Origin: Nicotiana tabacum
Lineage: Eukaryota; Streptophyta; Magnoliopsida; Solanales; Solanaceae
Assembly: GCF_000715075.1 (NCBI RefSeq)
Contig: NC_134089.1
Location: 102,493,157-102,557,156 of the forward strand
Length of the DNA: 64,000 bases
Direction: 5' to 3'
The notes beneath the pieces were generated by a model. It had not been told where the DNA came from, ran no database searches, and was given only the letters and a program-made list of their open reading frames with translations. The position numbers and the translations under genes are program-made. Positions 23,395 through 35,487 of the stretch are shown in pieces (the stretch's first letter is position 1; the number at the start of each line of letters is the position of its first letter).

Positions 23395-23637
23395 AACAAT
23401 ATATTGTATACTATAATAGTATACTGTTGCAGTATAACTATATACTCCTATAGTATATTGTATACTGTAGCGGTTATACTGTTAGGTAACTATGTTCTTC
23501 TTCGATTATTATAATATACCGTTGCAGTATATTGTAAACTATAATAGTATACTGTTGCAGTATAGCTATATACCCCTACAACATATTGTATACCGTAGCA
23601 GTATACTATTGTATAGTTATGTTCTTTTTCGATTTTC
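23395..23637. repeat. Tandem duplication of an AT-rich palindromic block, about 130 bp
   Basis: Two copies (about 23395-23520 and 23520-23637) each contain ATAATAGTATACTGTTGCAG and end TATGTTCTTYTTCGATT. The first contains a 19-bp near-perfect palindrome at 23406-23424 (GTATACTAT/ATAGTATAC around one base). Confidence 0.8.
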
Positions 23638-25372
23638 AGCTGAAATTTCTTACTCAATCACCTCAAATCAGCTCCAAATGCTATCAAATTTTTCCTCCCT
23701 GCTAATTCCAGCCTCAACCTACAAACAAAAAACGTTAGTGAGAACAAAAGAGAAAAGGGAAGACGGCAAAAACCAAAAAAAAATAGAGGGGATAGGAACA
23801 TAAAGCATAAAGAAATAAGGGAAAGGAACATTGAAGCAACTACTGAATTGCAACAAACCAACAATCTTTTCCAAATTTCAAATAAAATTAGATCCTTAAC
23901 CACACCATCGAACCCTTTCAACTTCCAGTATTAATTAGCTAGACATTTATAAGTTTCACCCAGCATGTCTAAAATATGCCAATTTGAACAACGAAGACTC
24001 AATAAATCTCAATACACTCATTCTTCGGCTTCCACGCAACATGCAATACCCACAGCAGAAGTCAAACATATGACAACAATGAAAAACAGCAAAATCATTT
24101 AAATCAGTTACCCCTATTAGGGATATAGTAGATATGCCCTAGATCCAATATCATATTTAATGATTTGAATAGATTTTTGTGAACGTTATTTAATATAAAA
24201 TATGTATGGCATTTGATATTCTTTTATCATTGTTATTAATTGCTTGATTAATTTGATAAGGTTCTTGATTAAATTTTGAGACTTGACATTGTGATGGAGA
24301 TCATGATAATGAGAGTGAAATCTCTTACAATTAAATTTAAATTTTGTTCTTGATCGTAGGATTATTAATTTGAGTAATCTGGTTAGATCAATATTTATGT
24401 GATCGTCTTTATTGGATAAAGATTAGTTGATCTCATTAATTAAATCACATAGATAGATGACACATATAGAGATATGGTCATTGAACCGACTAATTGGATA
24501 ATTCCTAATGGTTAGAATCACCATAAACTGTCAATAGGATATTCTCTTGAAGAATGTGATGTAAGAATTTCCTTTGACCTAAGATCGTCATAGTAATTAA
24601 CAAGTTATGTATTGTGCTTTGATACTAGACACCTATGGCCCTAGGGTAATAGTTGAAAGGATATTGGGTGCGATTAAATACTTGTAGAATTAGTGATTGA
24701 TTAAGATGGAATCTCTCAACTCTTGGTAATGAGTTTAAGTTTCATGTTGTCATAAATTATAAACGACCAAATTAAGACCTTGGCCAGGGCAATTGAATGA
24801 AAGAAGAAAAGAATTTCTTAGGTCATTCAATGGTCGATTATATTTGACATGAACACATAGTTGGTCGCCTATTAGGATTTGACAGTTGAACCATATCCTA
24901 GGGTGATCCAGAGCTATAAGGACAGAAAGAATTACTACATTATTCTTCTACTGGTTCTTGAGAGTAAATTGTATACTTCATGCTATCCGGTCGTTAAGGA
25001 GTGTTGCTAGACGCCACCCTTGATTAGTATATTGATGTGATCAATTTACTACCGGCTTAGTATTGAACCTATGGGGTCGCACACTAACGAGTGTTCTGAT
25101 CTTTGCTAAAGGATTAATTATTTTGTTATTTGATAATTAAATAATAGAATTTAATTAGTCAAATAAATAAATTATTAATCCAAATGAAATATTATTATAC
25201 TCTTTTCTAGCACAAAGACTATAATTAATATTGTGAACGAATTGAAGTTTTCTATTTAGAATAGAAAATTAAAATATATCTTTTGGTTGAAATATATATG
25301 TGATATATATAATTAATATTTATTTATATAAGAGATGCATATAAAATATAAAATAAATGAATGGCTTGTTAG

Positions 25373-25522
25373 TAATTCCAATTTGAAATTGGATTGACTC
25401 ACGTGCAATTCCATCCCATTTGGAATGGGATTAACATTCTATTAATCTATGAAAGCAATTCCAACTTTGAGTTGGAATAATCACGTGACATTACTATTTG
25501 GTGAAACCCATCTGAATGGGAT
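25373..25522 (+). promoter_or_regulatory. Copia U3 block with four tandem hairpins and two G-boxes
   Basis: The inverted repeats are: TCCAATTT/AAATTGGA near 25377-25393; ATCCCATT/AATGGGAT at 25413-25431; ATTCCAAC/GTTGGAAT at 25458-25478; CCCAT/ATGGG at 25507-25520. CACGTG lies at 25400-25405 and 25482-25487. The 3' LTR has all of these at 56618-56763. The block sits about 90 bp upstream of the TATA box. G-boxes bind bZIP/bHLH factors in plants; a role here is inference. Confidence 0.7.
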
Positions 25523-25613
25523 CGAAAATTATATAAAATTTATTTTTGGAATAAACTTTTACCCTAAGTAAATTATTACCTCAACCAAATAAAAAAAAGG
25601 TTTGTAGGTGATG

Positions 25614-25624
25614 CTATATAAAGG
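25614..25624 (+). promoter_or_regulatory. TATA box of the copia 5' LTR
   Basis: CTATATAAAGGG, matched at 56868-56879 in the 3' LTR. It is the natural candidate for the element's transcription start region. Confidence 0.7.
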
Positions 25625-26027
25625 GTGCTAGAGAAAATTTGCATTATTATTATTTTTTTGAGAAGAAAACTATTGTGTGAAAGTGAGAGTGCAATACAAA
25701 GCCCAGAGAGAAAATACAATTACAAGAAAAGTGTTTCTTGTTCTTCTAATTTGAGTTGAGATTTTTGAGAAAAATTTCAACACAATATTCTTCGCTCAAT
25801 TTGTTCGCGGGTTTCATTGATCAAAGAGTTAATAGCAAAGATCGGTCTCAGTGTGGATAAGCATAGAGTCTTCACACTATCGAAGAATTTGGAACGAGAC
25901 TTTTTTCACCAGGTACGTCTTAGATCTGGTCTATTGACATGTAAATAAATTTAAACACGAAAAGATCTACCTAAGATTGTTATTGTTTTCCGTTGCATGT
26001 TACGTACACCTATATGCAATCCTTCAG

Positions 26028-26039
26028 TGGTATCAGAGC
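26028..26039 (+). promoter_or_regulatory. Primer binding site (initiator tRNA-Met) of the copia element
   Basis: TGGTATCAGAGC, one base after the LTR end, is an exact match to the standard plant site. Confidence 0.95.
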
Positions 26040-26340
26040 CGTGATTTATTGTGTCTAAAATTTATTTACGAGATATTTTTAAGATTATATTTGAAGAGTT
26101 CAAACTATAATACTTCTCAATTTTTAAATTATTTGAAAGTTTACCACCTGGTGTTATTTTTATTAAGAATAAAAATATGTCAAAAATATTAGTGAAGCCT
26201 CAATTGCATATGATGAATTGAAAACGCTTTTGAAATTTTTTCTGTTACTGTTATGAACCGTAAAAGTTATTATGGTATGAATTTATTTATATGTGATACA
26301 TAAAGTTTCATCCTCAACTTTTACACTATATAGGATATGT

Positions 26341-28370
26341 ATGTTAATACAACAACAACAACCCAGTGTAATCCCACAAGTGGGGTCTGGGGAGGGTAAT
26401 ATGTACGCAGACCTTACCTCTACCCCGAGGGGCAGAGAGGCTGTTTCCAGGAGACCCTCGGCTCAAAGGGGCAACAAGAAACACTATATTAGTACTATCA
26501 ATAGACTCATAATAAAACAACATAAAATACCATAAAATCCATAACATAACATAAATACCATAAAATAACAAAGTAACAGCAATATAAGAGATATAGGAAA
26601 TACGAGAAAGATGTAAGGTATTAATACACAACAGATAAAGCCCATCATCAGTAGTTGATCAATAACATCCTAAGACTAATTCCTAACTGGCTAGTCTCAC
26701 TCTAGTGCGCTGTAGAAAAGACATCACAATTTCCCCTAACCTACAACCTTAATGCTCGATCTCCACAATTCCCTGTTTAGGGCCATGTCCTCAGTAACCC
26801 TAAGTCGCGCCATATCCTGCATGATCACCTCTCCCCAATACTTCTTAGTTCTCCCTCTACCTCTCCTCGTACCCACCACCGCCAGTCATTCACACCTTCT
26901 CACCGGTGCATCAGTGTTCCTCCTCTGAATGTGCCCGAACCATCTGAGTCTTGCTTCCCGCATCTTGTCCTCCATGGGGGCCACACCAACCTTCTCTCGA
27001 ATATCTTCATTTCTAATGTTATCCTTCCTTGTATGCCCGCACATCCACCTCAACATCCTCATCTCTGCAACTTTCATCCTCTGGATGTGTGAGATCTTCA
27101 CCGGCCAACACTCGGTCTCATACAACATAGCATGCCTAACCACTGCCCTATAAAATTTATCTTTCAGTAACAATGGCACGTTCTTGTCACACAGGACTCC
27201 CGTCGCTAACCTCCATTTCATCCATCCCACCCCTATACGGTGTGTGACATCCTCGTCGATCTCCTCGGACCCCTGAATAAACGACCCCAGGTACTTGAAA
27301 CTACCCCTCTTAGGGATGACTTGAGAATCAAGCCTCACTTCCACTCCCGCTTCCGTCGGCTCTGCCCCAAATTTGCACTCAAGGTATTCCGTCTTCGTCC
27401 TGCTCAACCTGAAACCTTTGGACTCAAGGGTATGTCTCCAAACCTCTAACCTCTCGCTGACGCCGCGTCGTGTCTCGTCGATTAGGACTATGTCATCAGC
27501 AAATAGCATGCACCATGGCACCTCCCCTTGAATATGATGCGTTATAGCATCCATCACCAGGGCAAATAGGAAAGGGCTGAACGCAGACCCTTGGTGCAAC
27601 CCCGTAATAACCGGAAAATAATCGGAATCGCCTCCTGCTGTCCTAACCCGAGTCTTAGCTCCATCATACATGTCTTTAATCGCCCTAATGTAGGCAATCG
27701 GGACCCCTTTAGCCTTTAAGAATCTCCATAAGACCTCCCTAGGAACTCTGTCATACGCTTTCTCTAGGTCGATAAACACCATGTGGAGATCCTTCTTCTT
27801 ATCCCTGTTTTGTTCCACCATCCTCCTAATAAGGTGGATAACTTCTGTGGTAGATCGCCCCGGCATGAACCCGAACTGGTTGTCTGAAATAGACACCGTC
27901 CTTCGCACTCTCATTTCTACCACTCTCTCCCAGACTTTCATGGTATGACTTAGTAATTTAATACCCCTATAGTTGTTACAGATCTGGATATCGCATTTGT
28001 TCTTATATAACGGGACCATTGTACTCCACCTCCACTCTTCGGGCATCCTATTATTCTTGGATATAACATTAAGTAACTTAGTAAGCCATTCCAAGCCTGC
28101 TCTACCCACACACCTCCAAAGCTCAACCGGAATTTCATCTGGACCGGTAGCTCTGCCCCTTCTCATCTTACGCATTGCCTCCACGACCTCATCGACCTCA
28201 ATGTCCCGACAATCACTTAGTTCATGGGGGCTGTCGGCATTCCTCAATTCACCTAGTACAATATCCTGATCCCCTTCCTCATTTAGAAGTTTATGAAAGT
28301 AGGTCTGCCATCTCCTCTTAATCTGGTCATCCCCCAACAAAACTTTGTGGTCCTGTTTGTTCTTTATACT
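26341..28370 (-). mobile_element. 5'-truncated RTE-type LINE inserted in the copia leader
   Basis: The minus strand carries an RT open frame (26886-28340) and a 3' UTR that ends in a GTTGTTGTTGTTGTA tail (plus-strand 26348-26362). The region before the tail (plus 26365-26460, with GTGGGGTCTGGGGAGGGTAA) is the form I recognise from Solanaceae RTE elements and derived SINEs. The endonuclease half is missing, the usual result of incomplete reverse transcription. The 5' edge near 28370 is set by where coding similarity stops; no clear target duplication was found. Confidence 0.85.
26886..28340 (-). CDS. RTE-type LINE reverse transcriptase, partial
   Basis: An uninterrupted 484-residue frame. It shows RT blocks in order: [84 protein letters not shown] (catalytic DD), then FKYLGSFI. 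The C-terminal zone has [18 protein letters not shown] and RWFGHIQRR. In-frame similarity continues upstream of the first ATG to about 28365, so this is a truncated product that lacks the AP endonuclease. An open frame this long suggests a fairly recent insertion, but there is no promoter and no complete protein, so activity is unlikely. Confidence 0.88.
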   Translation of the reverse strand: MLGDDQIKRRWQTYFHKLLNEEGDQDIVLGELRNADSPHELSDCRDIEVDEVVEAMRKMRRGRATGPDEIPVELWRCVGRAGLEWLTKLLNVISKNNRMPEEWRWSTMVPLYKNKCDIQICNNYRGIKLLSHTMKVWERVVEMRVRRTVSISDNQFGFMPGRSTTEVIHLIRRMVEQNRDKKKDLHMVFIDLEKAYDRVPREVLWRFLKAKGVPIAYIRAIKDMYDGAKTRVRTAGGDSDYFPVITGLHQGSAFSPFLFALVMDAITHHIQGEVPWCMLFADDIVLIDETRRGVSERLEVWRHTLESKGFRLSRTKTEYLECKFGAEPTEAGVEVRLDSQVIPKRGSFKYLGSFIQGSEEIDEDVTHRIGVGWMKWRLATGVLCDKNVPLLLKDKFYRAVVRHAMLYETECWPVKISHIQRMKVAEMRMLRWMCGHTRKDNIRNEDIREKVGVAPMEDKMREARLRWFGHIQRRNTDAPVRRCE

Positions 28371-29085
28371 TTAAATTATTTATTACATGTGATGTAAATT
28401 AATTTAGGACTAAGCATGTAGACAACTTGAATTAAATTCATGTGCTATAAAAGATTTGATCTTTATGTTATTAAAAATTATTTTAGTAGCAATACCCTCT
28501 TGCTAAAATTTGAGTTCTTAAATAATAAAATATAAGATATTTTATTATAGAGCTATCCATCAAGGTAAATAATTTTACTTATTTCTTGTTTATAAGGAGC
28601 GGCCTGACTGCCAGGAGACTTATAGTTCGAGAATATGTTAAAATTATTTATTGCATTAGATGTATGGATTGAAAGAATTATTCAATTTTACACTAGACGC
28701 CTGGACCACCAGGGGGAGTATAAAATTTAATAAGTTCTTTGCTATCATGATAGTTGAACTCTATACCAATAGGATCGACCTGACTACCAGGGGACTATTT
28801 GACATAGAGCTATTTAAGAAAATTGTATGGGGATACAATTGGTAAGAGTACCTACCTTTAAAATATATGTGAGAAACGACTTGACTTCCAAGGGGCTCAT
28901 ACATATTGTTAAAGGATTCCTTTACTCCACTAACAGAAATAAAGATTTCGTAAACTATAATGAGGGTAAATAGTTTAAAATAATAAGTGGAAATATCATT
29001 TAGATAAAAGTTCATGTCTTTATCATATATGCAAATATGTTCTTATATCATTGCCTTTTCTTTTCTATATTTTAGATTTCTCAAT
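28371..29085 (+). other. Copia leader between the LINE and gag
   Basis: Non-coding, AT-rich. It contains four variants of a motif near CTGACTGCCAGGAGACT (about 28607, 28697, 28786 and 28879), each followed by AT-rich filler. Function unknown; this may be the packaging or leader region. Confidence 0.55.
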
Positions 29086-29437
29086 ATGTCTGTTATATCA
29101 CTGCGTGAAATACTTAAGACCAACAAGTTTGTAGGACCAAACTTTGATGACTGGTATAGAAATTTGAGAATTGTTCTCATGCATGAAAAGCTCATTGATG
29201 TGATCGATAAGCCTGCAAAGATAGTCCCACCAGAGAATGATGTTCAAGGCACCAAGGTTTATCAGAAATACTTGGAAGAATGCCTTGCTATTAAACACAC
29301 CATTCTCGCTTCTATGAGTTCTGAACTCTAGAGGAAACATCAGAATATGGATCCAACTGCAATCATTGAATATCTTTAGAAGAAGGTTGATACACAGTTG
29401 GAATTGAAACTCTCCAGTTGGACCCCTTGTCAATCAT
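29086..29437 (+). pseudogene. Copia gag, N-terminal part
   Basis: ATG at 29086 opens MSVISLREILKTNKF followed by GPNFDDWYRNLRIVL, the typical start of a copia gag. TAG codons at 29329 and about 29377 interrupt it, and a deletion near 29410 shifts the frame into the next open segment. Much of the usual middle of gag is missing here and again near 29520. Confidence 0.8.
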
Positions 29438-30967
29438 ATGATTGTTCTTACCGAAGAACATGAGAAGTTGGGGTACAAGCTTGGTAAAGAGCTTTCTGAA
29501 GATTTGATCTTGCAGTCAGTATATGATGCTGAATGTTTTCACTGTAAGAAGAAAAGGCATTGGAAGAGAAACTACAAGGAGTATCTTGCAACTCCAAAGG
29601 ACAAGAAACAAGGTGAGACATTAATGAAAAATGTTTTCAAGGTTTTTTTAGCTACTACTAATTCTTCACTGTGGGTATTAGATACTGGCAGTGGTTATAA
29701 CATCTGTAATATGTTGCAAGGGTTCAAGATAAGTAGGACGCTAAAGAAAGGAGAAGTTAATCTACAAGTTGGAAATGGTGCAAAAGTTGCGGCCGTAGCT
29801 GTAGGATCAATTTCTTTAATAATGCCTACGGGCAAAGTACTTATGTTGGATAATTGTTATTACGTTCCTAAATTTGTTTCGAACATAATTTCAGCTTCTA
29901 TGTTAGACAAACGTGGTTTTCGCAGTATTATAGGCAATGGTATTTGCTCTATTAATTATGGTGATAATTTATATGTGAATGGCTATCTCCAACATGATGT
30001 TTATGTCTTACCTAATGTGAATGCTAATTCGATTATGCATGTTTCAAGCCTTAAGAGGAAAAGAGATGATCAAGTAAATCATACATACCTTTGGCATTGT
30101 AGGCTTGGTCATATTGGAGAGAAAAGAATTAACAAGTTGTACAAGGAAGGGTACCTTGACAAGTATGATTTTGAATCATATCCAACTTGTGAATCTTGTC
30201 TCAAAGGAAAAATGACCAAATCTCCATTTACTGGAAGTGGAGAAAGAGCTTCTGAATTATTGGGACTAATTCATACAGATGTTTGTGGGCCCATGAAAAT
30301 TCAAGCTAGAGGTGGATATTCTTACTTCATCACCTTCACTGATGATATGTCAAGATATGGATTTGTGTATCTTATGAAACACAAGTCTGAATCTTTTGAA
30401 ATGTTCAAAAGGTTCCGTAGTGAAGTTGAGAAGCAGACTGGTAAAAGTATCAAAGTACTAAGGTCTGATAGAGGTGGAGAATATCTTAGTGAAGATTTTA
30501 CCAGATATCTCAAGAATGGGATTCTCTCACAGCGGACACTTCCAGGAACACCACAACACAATGGTGTGCCTGAAAGGAGAAATCTAACCTTATTAGATAT
30601 GGTGAGATCTATGATGGGATTCACTGATCTTCCAATAAATTTATGGGGATATGCTTTGGAAGCATCAACATACTTACTTAATAAAGTTCCCACTAAGTCA
30701 GTCTCTACAACACCATATGAGATATGGAAAGGATGTAAGCCTAACCTTAAACATATTAAAGTTTGGGGTTGTCCAGCTAATGTTAAGAGACTACAGTCTG
30801 ATAAACTTGACTCAAGATCTGATAAGTGTAGGTTCATTGGGTATCCCAAGGAAACAATGAGATATTATTTTTATCACCCTTCTGACCATAAAGTGTTTGT
30901 GGCCAGAGGAGCAACCATTTTGGAAAGGGAATTTCTTTTAGAAGGAAATTATAATGGAGAAATATAA
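29438..30967 (+). CDS. Copia gag C-terminus, protease and integrase
   Basis: A 509-residue open frame. A CCHC-type knuckle (CFHCKKKRHWKRN, last Cys lost to Tyr) lies at residues 34-46. The protease motif WVLDTGSGYNICN is at about 79-91. The integrase zinc finger (HCRLGHIGEKRI ... CESCLKGK) is at about 219-261. The catalytic core contains HTDVCGP, SDRGGEY and the glutamate in NGVPERRN. The WGCPANV/KCRFIGYP region follows. It ends at a TAA before the RT, whose frame resumes at 31039. The segment between HEKLGYKLG and YDAECFHC is much shorter than in intact relatives, consistent with an in-frame gag deletion. Confidence 0.87.
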   Translation: MIVLTEEHEKLGYKLGKELSEDLILQSVYDAECFHCKKKRHWKRNYKEYLATPKDKKQGETLMKNVFKVFLATTNSSLWVLDTGSGYNICNMLQGFKISRTLKKGEVNLQVGNGAKVAAVAVGSISLIMPTGKVLMLDNCYYVPKFVSNIISASMLDKRGFRSIIGNGICSINYGDNLYVNGYLQHDVYVLPNVNANSIMHVSSLKRKRDDQVNHTYLWHCRLGHIGEKRINKLYKEGYLDKYDFESYPTCESCLKGKMTKSPFTGSGERASELLGLIHTDVCGPMKIQARGGYSYFITFTDDMSRYGFVYLMKHKSESFEMFKRFRSEVEKQTGKSIKVLRSDRGGEYLSEDFTRYLKNGILSQRTLPGTPQHNGVPERRNLTLLDMVRSMMGFTDLPINLWGYALEASTYLLNKVPTKSVSTTPYEIWKGCKPNLKHIKVWGCPANVKRLQSDKLDSRSDKCRFIGYPKETMRYYFYHPSDHKVFVARGATILEREFLLEGNYNGEI

Positions 30968-31038
30968 CTTGATAAAGATCAAGAAACTAATGAATCAACA
31001 CAATATAAGGATCATGAGACCCAAGTTGAATAACTTTA

Positions 31039-31416
31039 TTGGATGTTTTGAAGTTGCCAAGGAAGTTTCCATCTTCAACGGTTGAAATTCAAGAACAGGT
31101 TAATGAACCAGTTCCAAACCAAATTGAACAACAACCAAATCCAGCACAAGGTGAACAGGTTGTACAAGTACCTCTTAGAAGGTCTACACGAGAACGTCAT
31201 GTACCAACTAGATTAAATTTATTGGTACAAGATGATGTATCAAATGAGGTTGATCATAATGATGATGACCCTAAGATCTATGAAGAGGCTATACAAAGTT
31301 CTGATTATGAGAAGTGGCAAAAGGCCATGGAATCCGAAATGGAATCCATGAAGGAAAATAAAGTATGGACTTTAGTTGAACCTTCAAAGAATATAAAACC
31401 TATAGGTTGTAAATGG
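31039..31416 (+). pseudogene. Copia RT, 5' part, cut by the Ogre insertion
   Basis: It encodes the linker between integrase and RT (RRSTRERHVPTRLN) and the start of the RT domain (YEKWQKAMESEMESMKENKV). It stops at the target site AATGG (31412-31416). The domain continues at 53908 after 22.5 kb of Ogre DNA. The next few codons in the uninterrupted frame are Ogre LTR and carry no meaning. Confidence 0.9.
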
Positions 31417-34400
31417 TGTCACGCCTCCCTTTTTACATACACCCCCGGAAGGGTGTATACAAGGGAGTTTTTTCCAACTTAAAGTGACAATCGAAATGGG
31501 ATTTATTTAAAAGATTCAGAGTCGCCATTTGGGAGATTTATGGTGTCCCAAGTCACCAGTTGAATCCCAAATTGAGGAAAAACTTGACTATGTTTAACAG
31601 TCCGCGAACTAGATATCTGGGTAAGGAATTCTGTTAACCTGGGAGAAGGTGTTAAGCATTCCCGATTTTCGTGGTTCTAGCACGGTCGCTCAACTATTAT
31701 ATTCGGCTTAATTATCTTATTTTAGTATATTTTAAACCTATGTGCAAATTTTAACTTTTAACCGTTTTTAATTAATTTTAAGAATATTGCAACACTATTA
31801 AAACACGTCTGGAACCACGTCACATAAATGCACCCGTGGTCTTCGACATATCTTGACATTGTTGAGATTTTGGATTTGGGTCACATAAATGCGCACCCGA
31901 GTTTAGGAAGGTAAATTATTAAAATAACGCGCCTAAAGCAACTACGCGTTTGCAACTTTGCGAGGGCCATGAAATTTTACCAAATGGCACGCCTCGATCT
32001 CGAAGGATTAATGTTAATCAAGTGATGGCCATGAATCGTATGTCTAATTGGTATGGCACGCAAATTATCTACAAGGATCTGCCAGTTGAATAAGGCTTAA
32101 GGGACTTACAATTATTTCTAAACTACAGCTAAACTCAAATCATTGATTTAAGGGCCAGTACTAGGTGAGGCCCAATATAAACTGAGGTTCAATTGGCATC
32201 TTGCTAGTCATAAACCCAAGTGTGATAAAAAATCTTTTAAATCATATGAGACGGACTGGGACAGCTATAGGCCAATGTTACTTGGAAATTTTCGAAGGAG
32301 AACACAGCATGGCCAAACCCGGTCCAAACCCATGTCCGGTTTTCCATTAATGCCGATTCAGTATATGAAATAACTGGGCTCGAGGGAAGCTATGCTTGGC
32401 AGTCTGGTTGCGAAGAGGAAAGGCAGTCACAATTGGGCCAATGATGACAGCCCAAAACATGATTCAGCAAACACTCTTGAAACAAGGTGTATCACTCTAG
32501 ACAATTTTCATCGAGTAAATACTGGTGATTTTAATTCAAACACAAAGCATATTTTTAGGCTACCATAGACATTCAAAGTGATGATGCAACCCCTAATTGC
32601 AATTATATACCTTTACACAAATTATCCACTAATTAATCGAACCCAAAGCCCCTTCCCCAGCTCACATTGAATCCTGATTCAATTCTCACCCCTAAACAAG
32701 TCATGAGTTTCAAATTTACTCTAAAGCAAACAAGATATAAAAAGATCTGAAACTGAATAATGAAACTACCATTTCTGAAATCGAACTCACATGACAGGGA
32801 CACAAGCAAAGGAAGGTCAAATTTAGAATGACACACTTCGAGTTATTCTACAAACCATGAGAAAAATCGACCATGCTAATTAATAAGAGAAATGGATCTT
32901 AAATTGAATACTTAAGGAACAAATGACCATCCAACGAACGCTCAACCATAACCAAGGAGACATTTTCAAGAAAAGAACCCATACTAACAATATATCCAGT
33001 AGCAGTACTCATATTCTTCCACTTATGCATATTATCTTAATCATTGGCAGTTTATAAAACATACACAGATGAACAATACCCAGCATGAGGTACTCTCCAT
33101 GCAAATACCTCCGACTCAACACATTAATAAACTCCATGACTCACTTTAAGACAAAAGATAACGTGGAGGACATGAGTAAGTAAGATAAAGCACAATCACA
33201 TTACACTATTTCAGAAATCCCTAAAAACATAGCTAATATTCATGGTAAAAGAACAATATCCATTTCTGAGCCCTTCAAGCAATTACAGTGTTCCAAACTT
33301 GCATCTCATCTATTCAGAGAATCAAGAAGTACCTTGAGATCGAAAAGAAATCAAAATGTAAGAGGTCAGTGTTCTACAACAGCAGAGCAGCAACAGGATT
33401 CAACACTAAAGCTTAGCAAAAATGACCAACTAAAGCCAATGGAGCAGTATCTACCCAACAGAACTTAACCCAAAAACTTTGAGAGACCCAAATTTAAACC
33501 ATCTCAAACATGGAAAGAATCGGAAAGTGTTCAACCACTGAAAATTTCAACACTCAAGGCTGAAAATCAAGGGAATAGGTTCAAAGTTTCAGCCGTTTTG
33601 TTTTCTCTGGATTTTTGTTTCTAAAAAAACCCCTCCCTTGAATGGTAAGGAAGTGTGCCTTTATAGGAAAGGAAGTAGGGTAGCCTCAAAGAAATCATAT
33701 TTTGCAATTAGACCCTTTTTACATTTTTATTTTTGCTCAGAAAACCTTAGTCTAATAATCAGAGTTCCACATTAATCCCAATACTCAACTTCCTAGAAGT
33801 TTCCTAGGCTGTTACTGAGATTCCCTTACCCTTAGAATTCCAAAATTTACCCCTCAAGGTCTTGTTAATTACCCTAGCACAAATCCCCAGAGTCATGGGT
33901 CAACTTGACCCAGTACTAAACCAGTCCAACATGGGTCATGAGCCAAATCCATTTTGGGCTTTGCAGATTTCAGGCTCAGATCGAGCCCTAATTTAACATC
34001 CCAACTTAATGAGCCAAAGGAAAAATCCGGAACCCATAAGACAAAACCCAAAACCCCAAAAGAAAGGCAGTGACTTAATTAATTTCGAACAATAACCAAA
34101 TAAAACAGGATGATTATTAAACACTCATGCATGAACAAAATTGAAACGAATACATAATGAATAAGAGAAGAAGAAACAGAAAAAAAAATTGAAGAAGGAC
34201 AGAAACAAGGAAGATACCTAAATGGCTGGCCAAACCTTGCAGAACAGGACTCTTGGCCAACAATGAAAATTGCAACACAAGCACTATTTTTGTCATTTGC
34301 CAAAAGGAAAAGAAAAGAGGACGAAAAACTTCGACTCTTCAAGCAGCCGGCGAGGCACAAACCCAACGACAACCCCTTGTCGAGAGTTCGATGTCAAACA

Positions 34401-35375
34401 TGGCCATCTCCTGGGGAAACCAAAATAGGAAGAGAAAAGAAAAAAAAAGAAATGGTACAAGGTCGGGTTCTCGGCAGGCTTAGATTTAAGATTTGGATAG
34501 ATTGAGTAAATTTTGGATAAAACTAATGGCAGATTCTGAACGGGGGTGATAGGGTCAAGATTTGGTGGAGTTTGGAGATACACCGCCACCGGTGGTGAAT
34601 TCCGGTGGGTGGTGGTGAGATGAGAGGTCTGAGATATAAAGGAGATGGTTCAGGGTTACTCTTTCGGATAATTTTAATTAAAAGAGAAGGAGTTTCACAA
34701 CCCTTGGATGCTAAAAAATGATCGGCTGAGATCAGTTTAATAGAGTTGAACTCAAAACGACGTAATATCGCTTTCGTACTACGTGGTTTCGATAGCCTCC
34801 ATGACTGATCACTTGGACCGGGTTGTGGCGTAATTGGGACTTAGTTTGGACGAGTTAATGGGGGACAACTTAGGCTGGTATAAGCTTCGCCCAGAACTAA
34901 GTTTGTTTTTATTCCCTTTTCTTTTTCATTTTCATTTTTTCAATTTTTCTATTTTTCTTCTAATTTCTTTTTAAATTAAAATTAAAATAAAGCCTAAATT
35001 AATTCTTAATGAAATTATTCTATCAAAGTAAATTAACTAACTATAAATGATAATTACCACAACTAATCAAATACCAAATTAAAGAAAAATCACCAAAATT
35101 CGAAATTAAAATTAAAAGTGCAAAATAAACTATTTTGTTTTTTTCCCATTTTTTATAAAGTACTAAATTACTAATTAATAAAAAATTAGATCTTAAATGC
35201 AAATACAATGTATTTTTGTATTTTCATGAATTAAATAAAATAGACATGCACATACAAATGCGAACAATTATCAAAAAATGCCACAAAATCCACAAAATTG
35301 CAAATAATGAAAAGAGATTATTTTGTTTTGAATTTATGGGAGTAATTCATATAGGGAAAAAATCACGTGCTCACA
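31417..35375 (-). repeat. 3' LTR of the inner Ogre element
   Basis: Plus-strand start TGTCACGCCTCCC, end ACGTGCTCACA. It is collinear with 49941-53907, with scattered substitutions and small indels. About 4.0 kb. It contains a degenerate copy (34755-34789) of the long hairpin seen at 53294-53328. Confidence 0.93.
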
Positions 35376-35391
35376 GCTGCCCCTCTTTGCC
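35376..35391 (-). promoter_or_regulatory. Polypurine tract of the inner Ogre element
   Basis: Minus-strand GGGCAAAGAGGGGCAGC ends at the 3' LTR boundary, the same core (AAAGAGGGGCAG) as at 2725-2736. Confidence 0.85.
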
Positions 35392-35487
35392 CGAAAACAT
35401 GAAGAGTTTTCGTGCAAAGATAAAGTGAACGGATACGAGCGATTTTTGCCCGTTTGAATACTCTGTGGGAAGCATTTTGAAAGATTT

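Larger units (their letters stand above)
22489..24109. other. AT-rich interval left of the copia element
   Basis: No recognisable gene. It holds a pyrimidine-rich stretch (22740-22880), a TA dinucleotide run (about 23198-23237) and a duplicated palindromic AT-rich block (23395-23637). Before the copia insertion this interval was continuous with 57286 onward, where the OB-fold gene fragment ends. No coding match to that gene was recognised on this side. Confidence 0.6.
24115..26026 (+). repeat. 5' LTR of the copia element
   Basis: It begins TATTAGGGATATAG (the 3' LTR begins TGTTAGGGATATAG, so the terminal G changed to A) and ends CAATCCTTCA before the primer site. It carries a TATA box at about 25614-25623, preceded by a block of hairpins and two CACGTG G-boxes (25373-25522). 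Confidence 0.92.

Noticed and set aside
26929..28269. Plus-strand frames at 26929-27153, 27240-27449 and 27973-28269
   Set aside because: Antisense of the LINE reverse transcriptase.
30322..30849. 175-residue minus-strand open frame
   Set aside because: Antisense of the copia integrase, whose catalytic motifs are on the plus strand.
34253..34505. Lys/Arg-rich frames conserved in both inner Ogre LTRs (34253-34505 and 52775-53030)
   Set aside because: Conservation is expected because the LTRs were identical at insertion; the C-termini differ by indels and no domain is seen.
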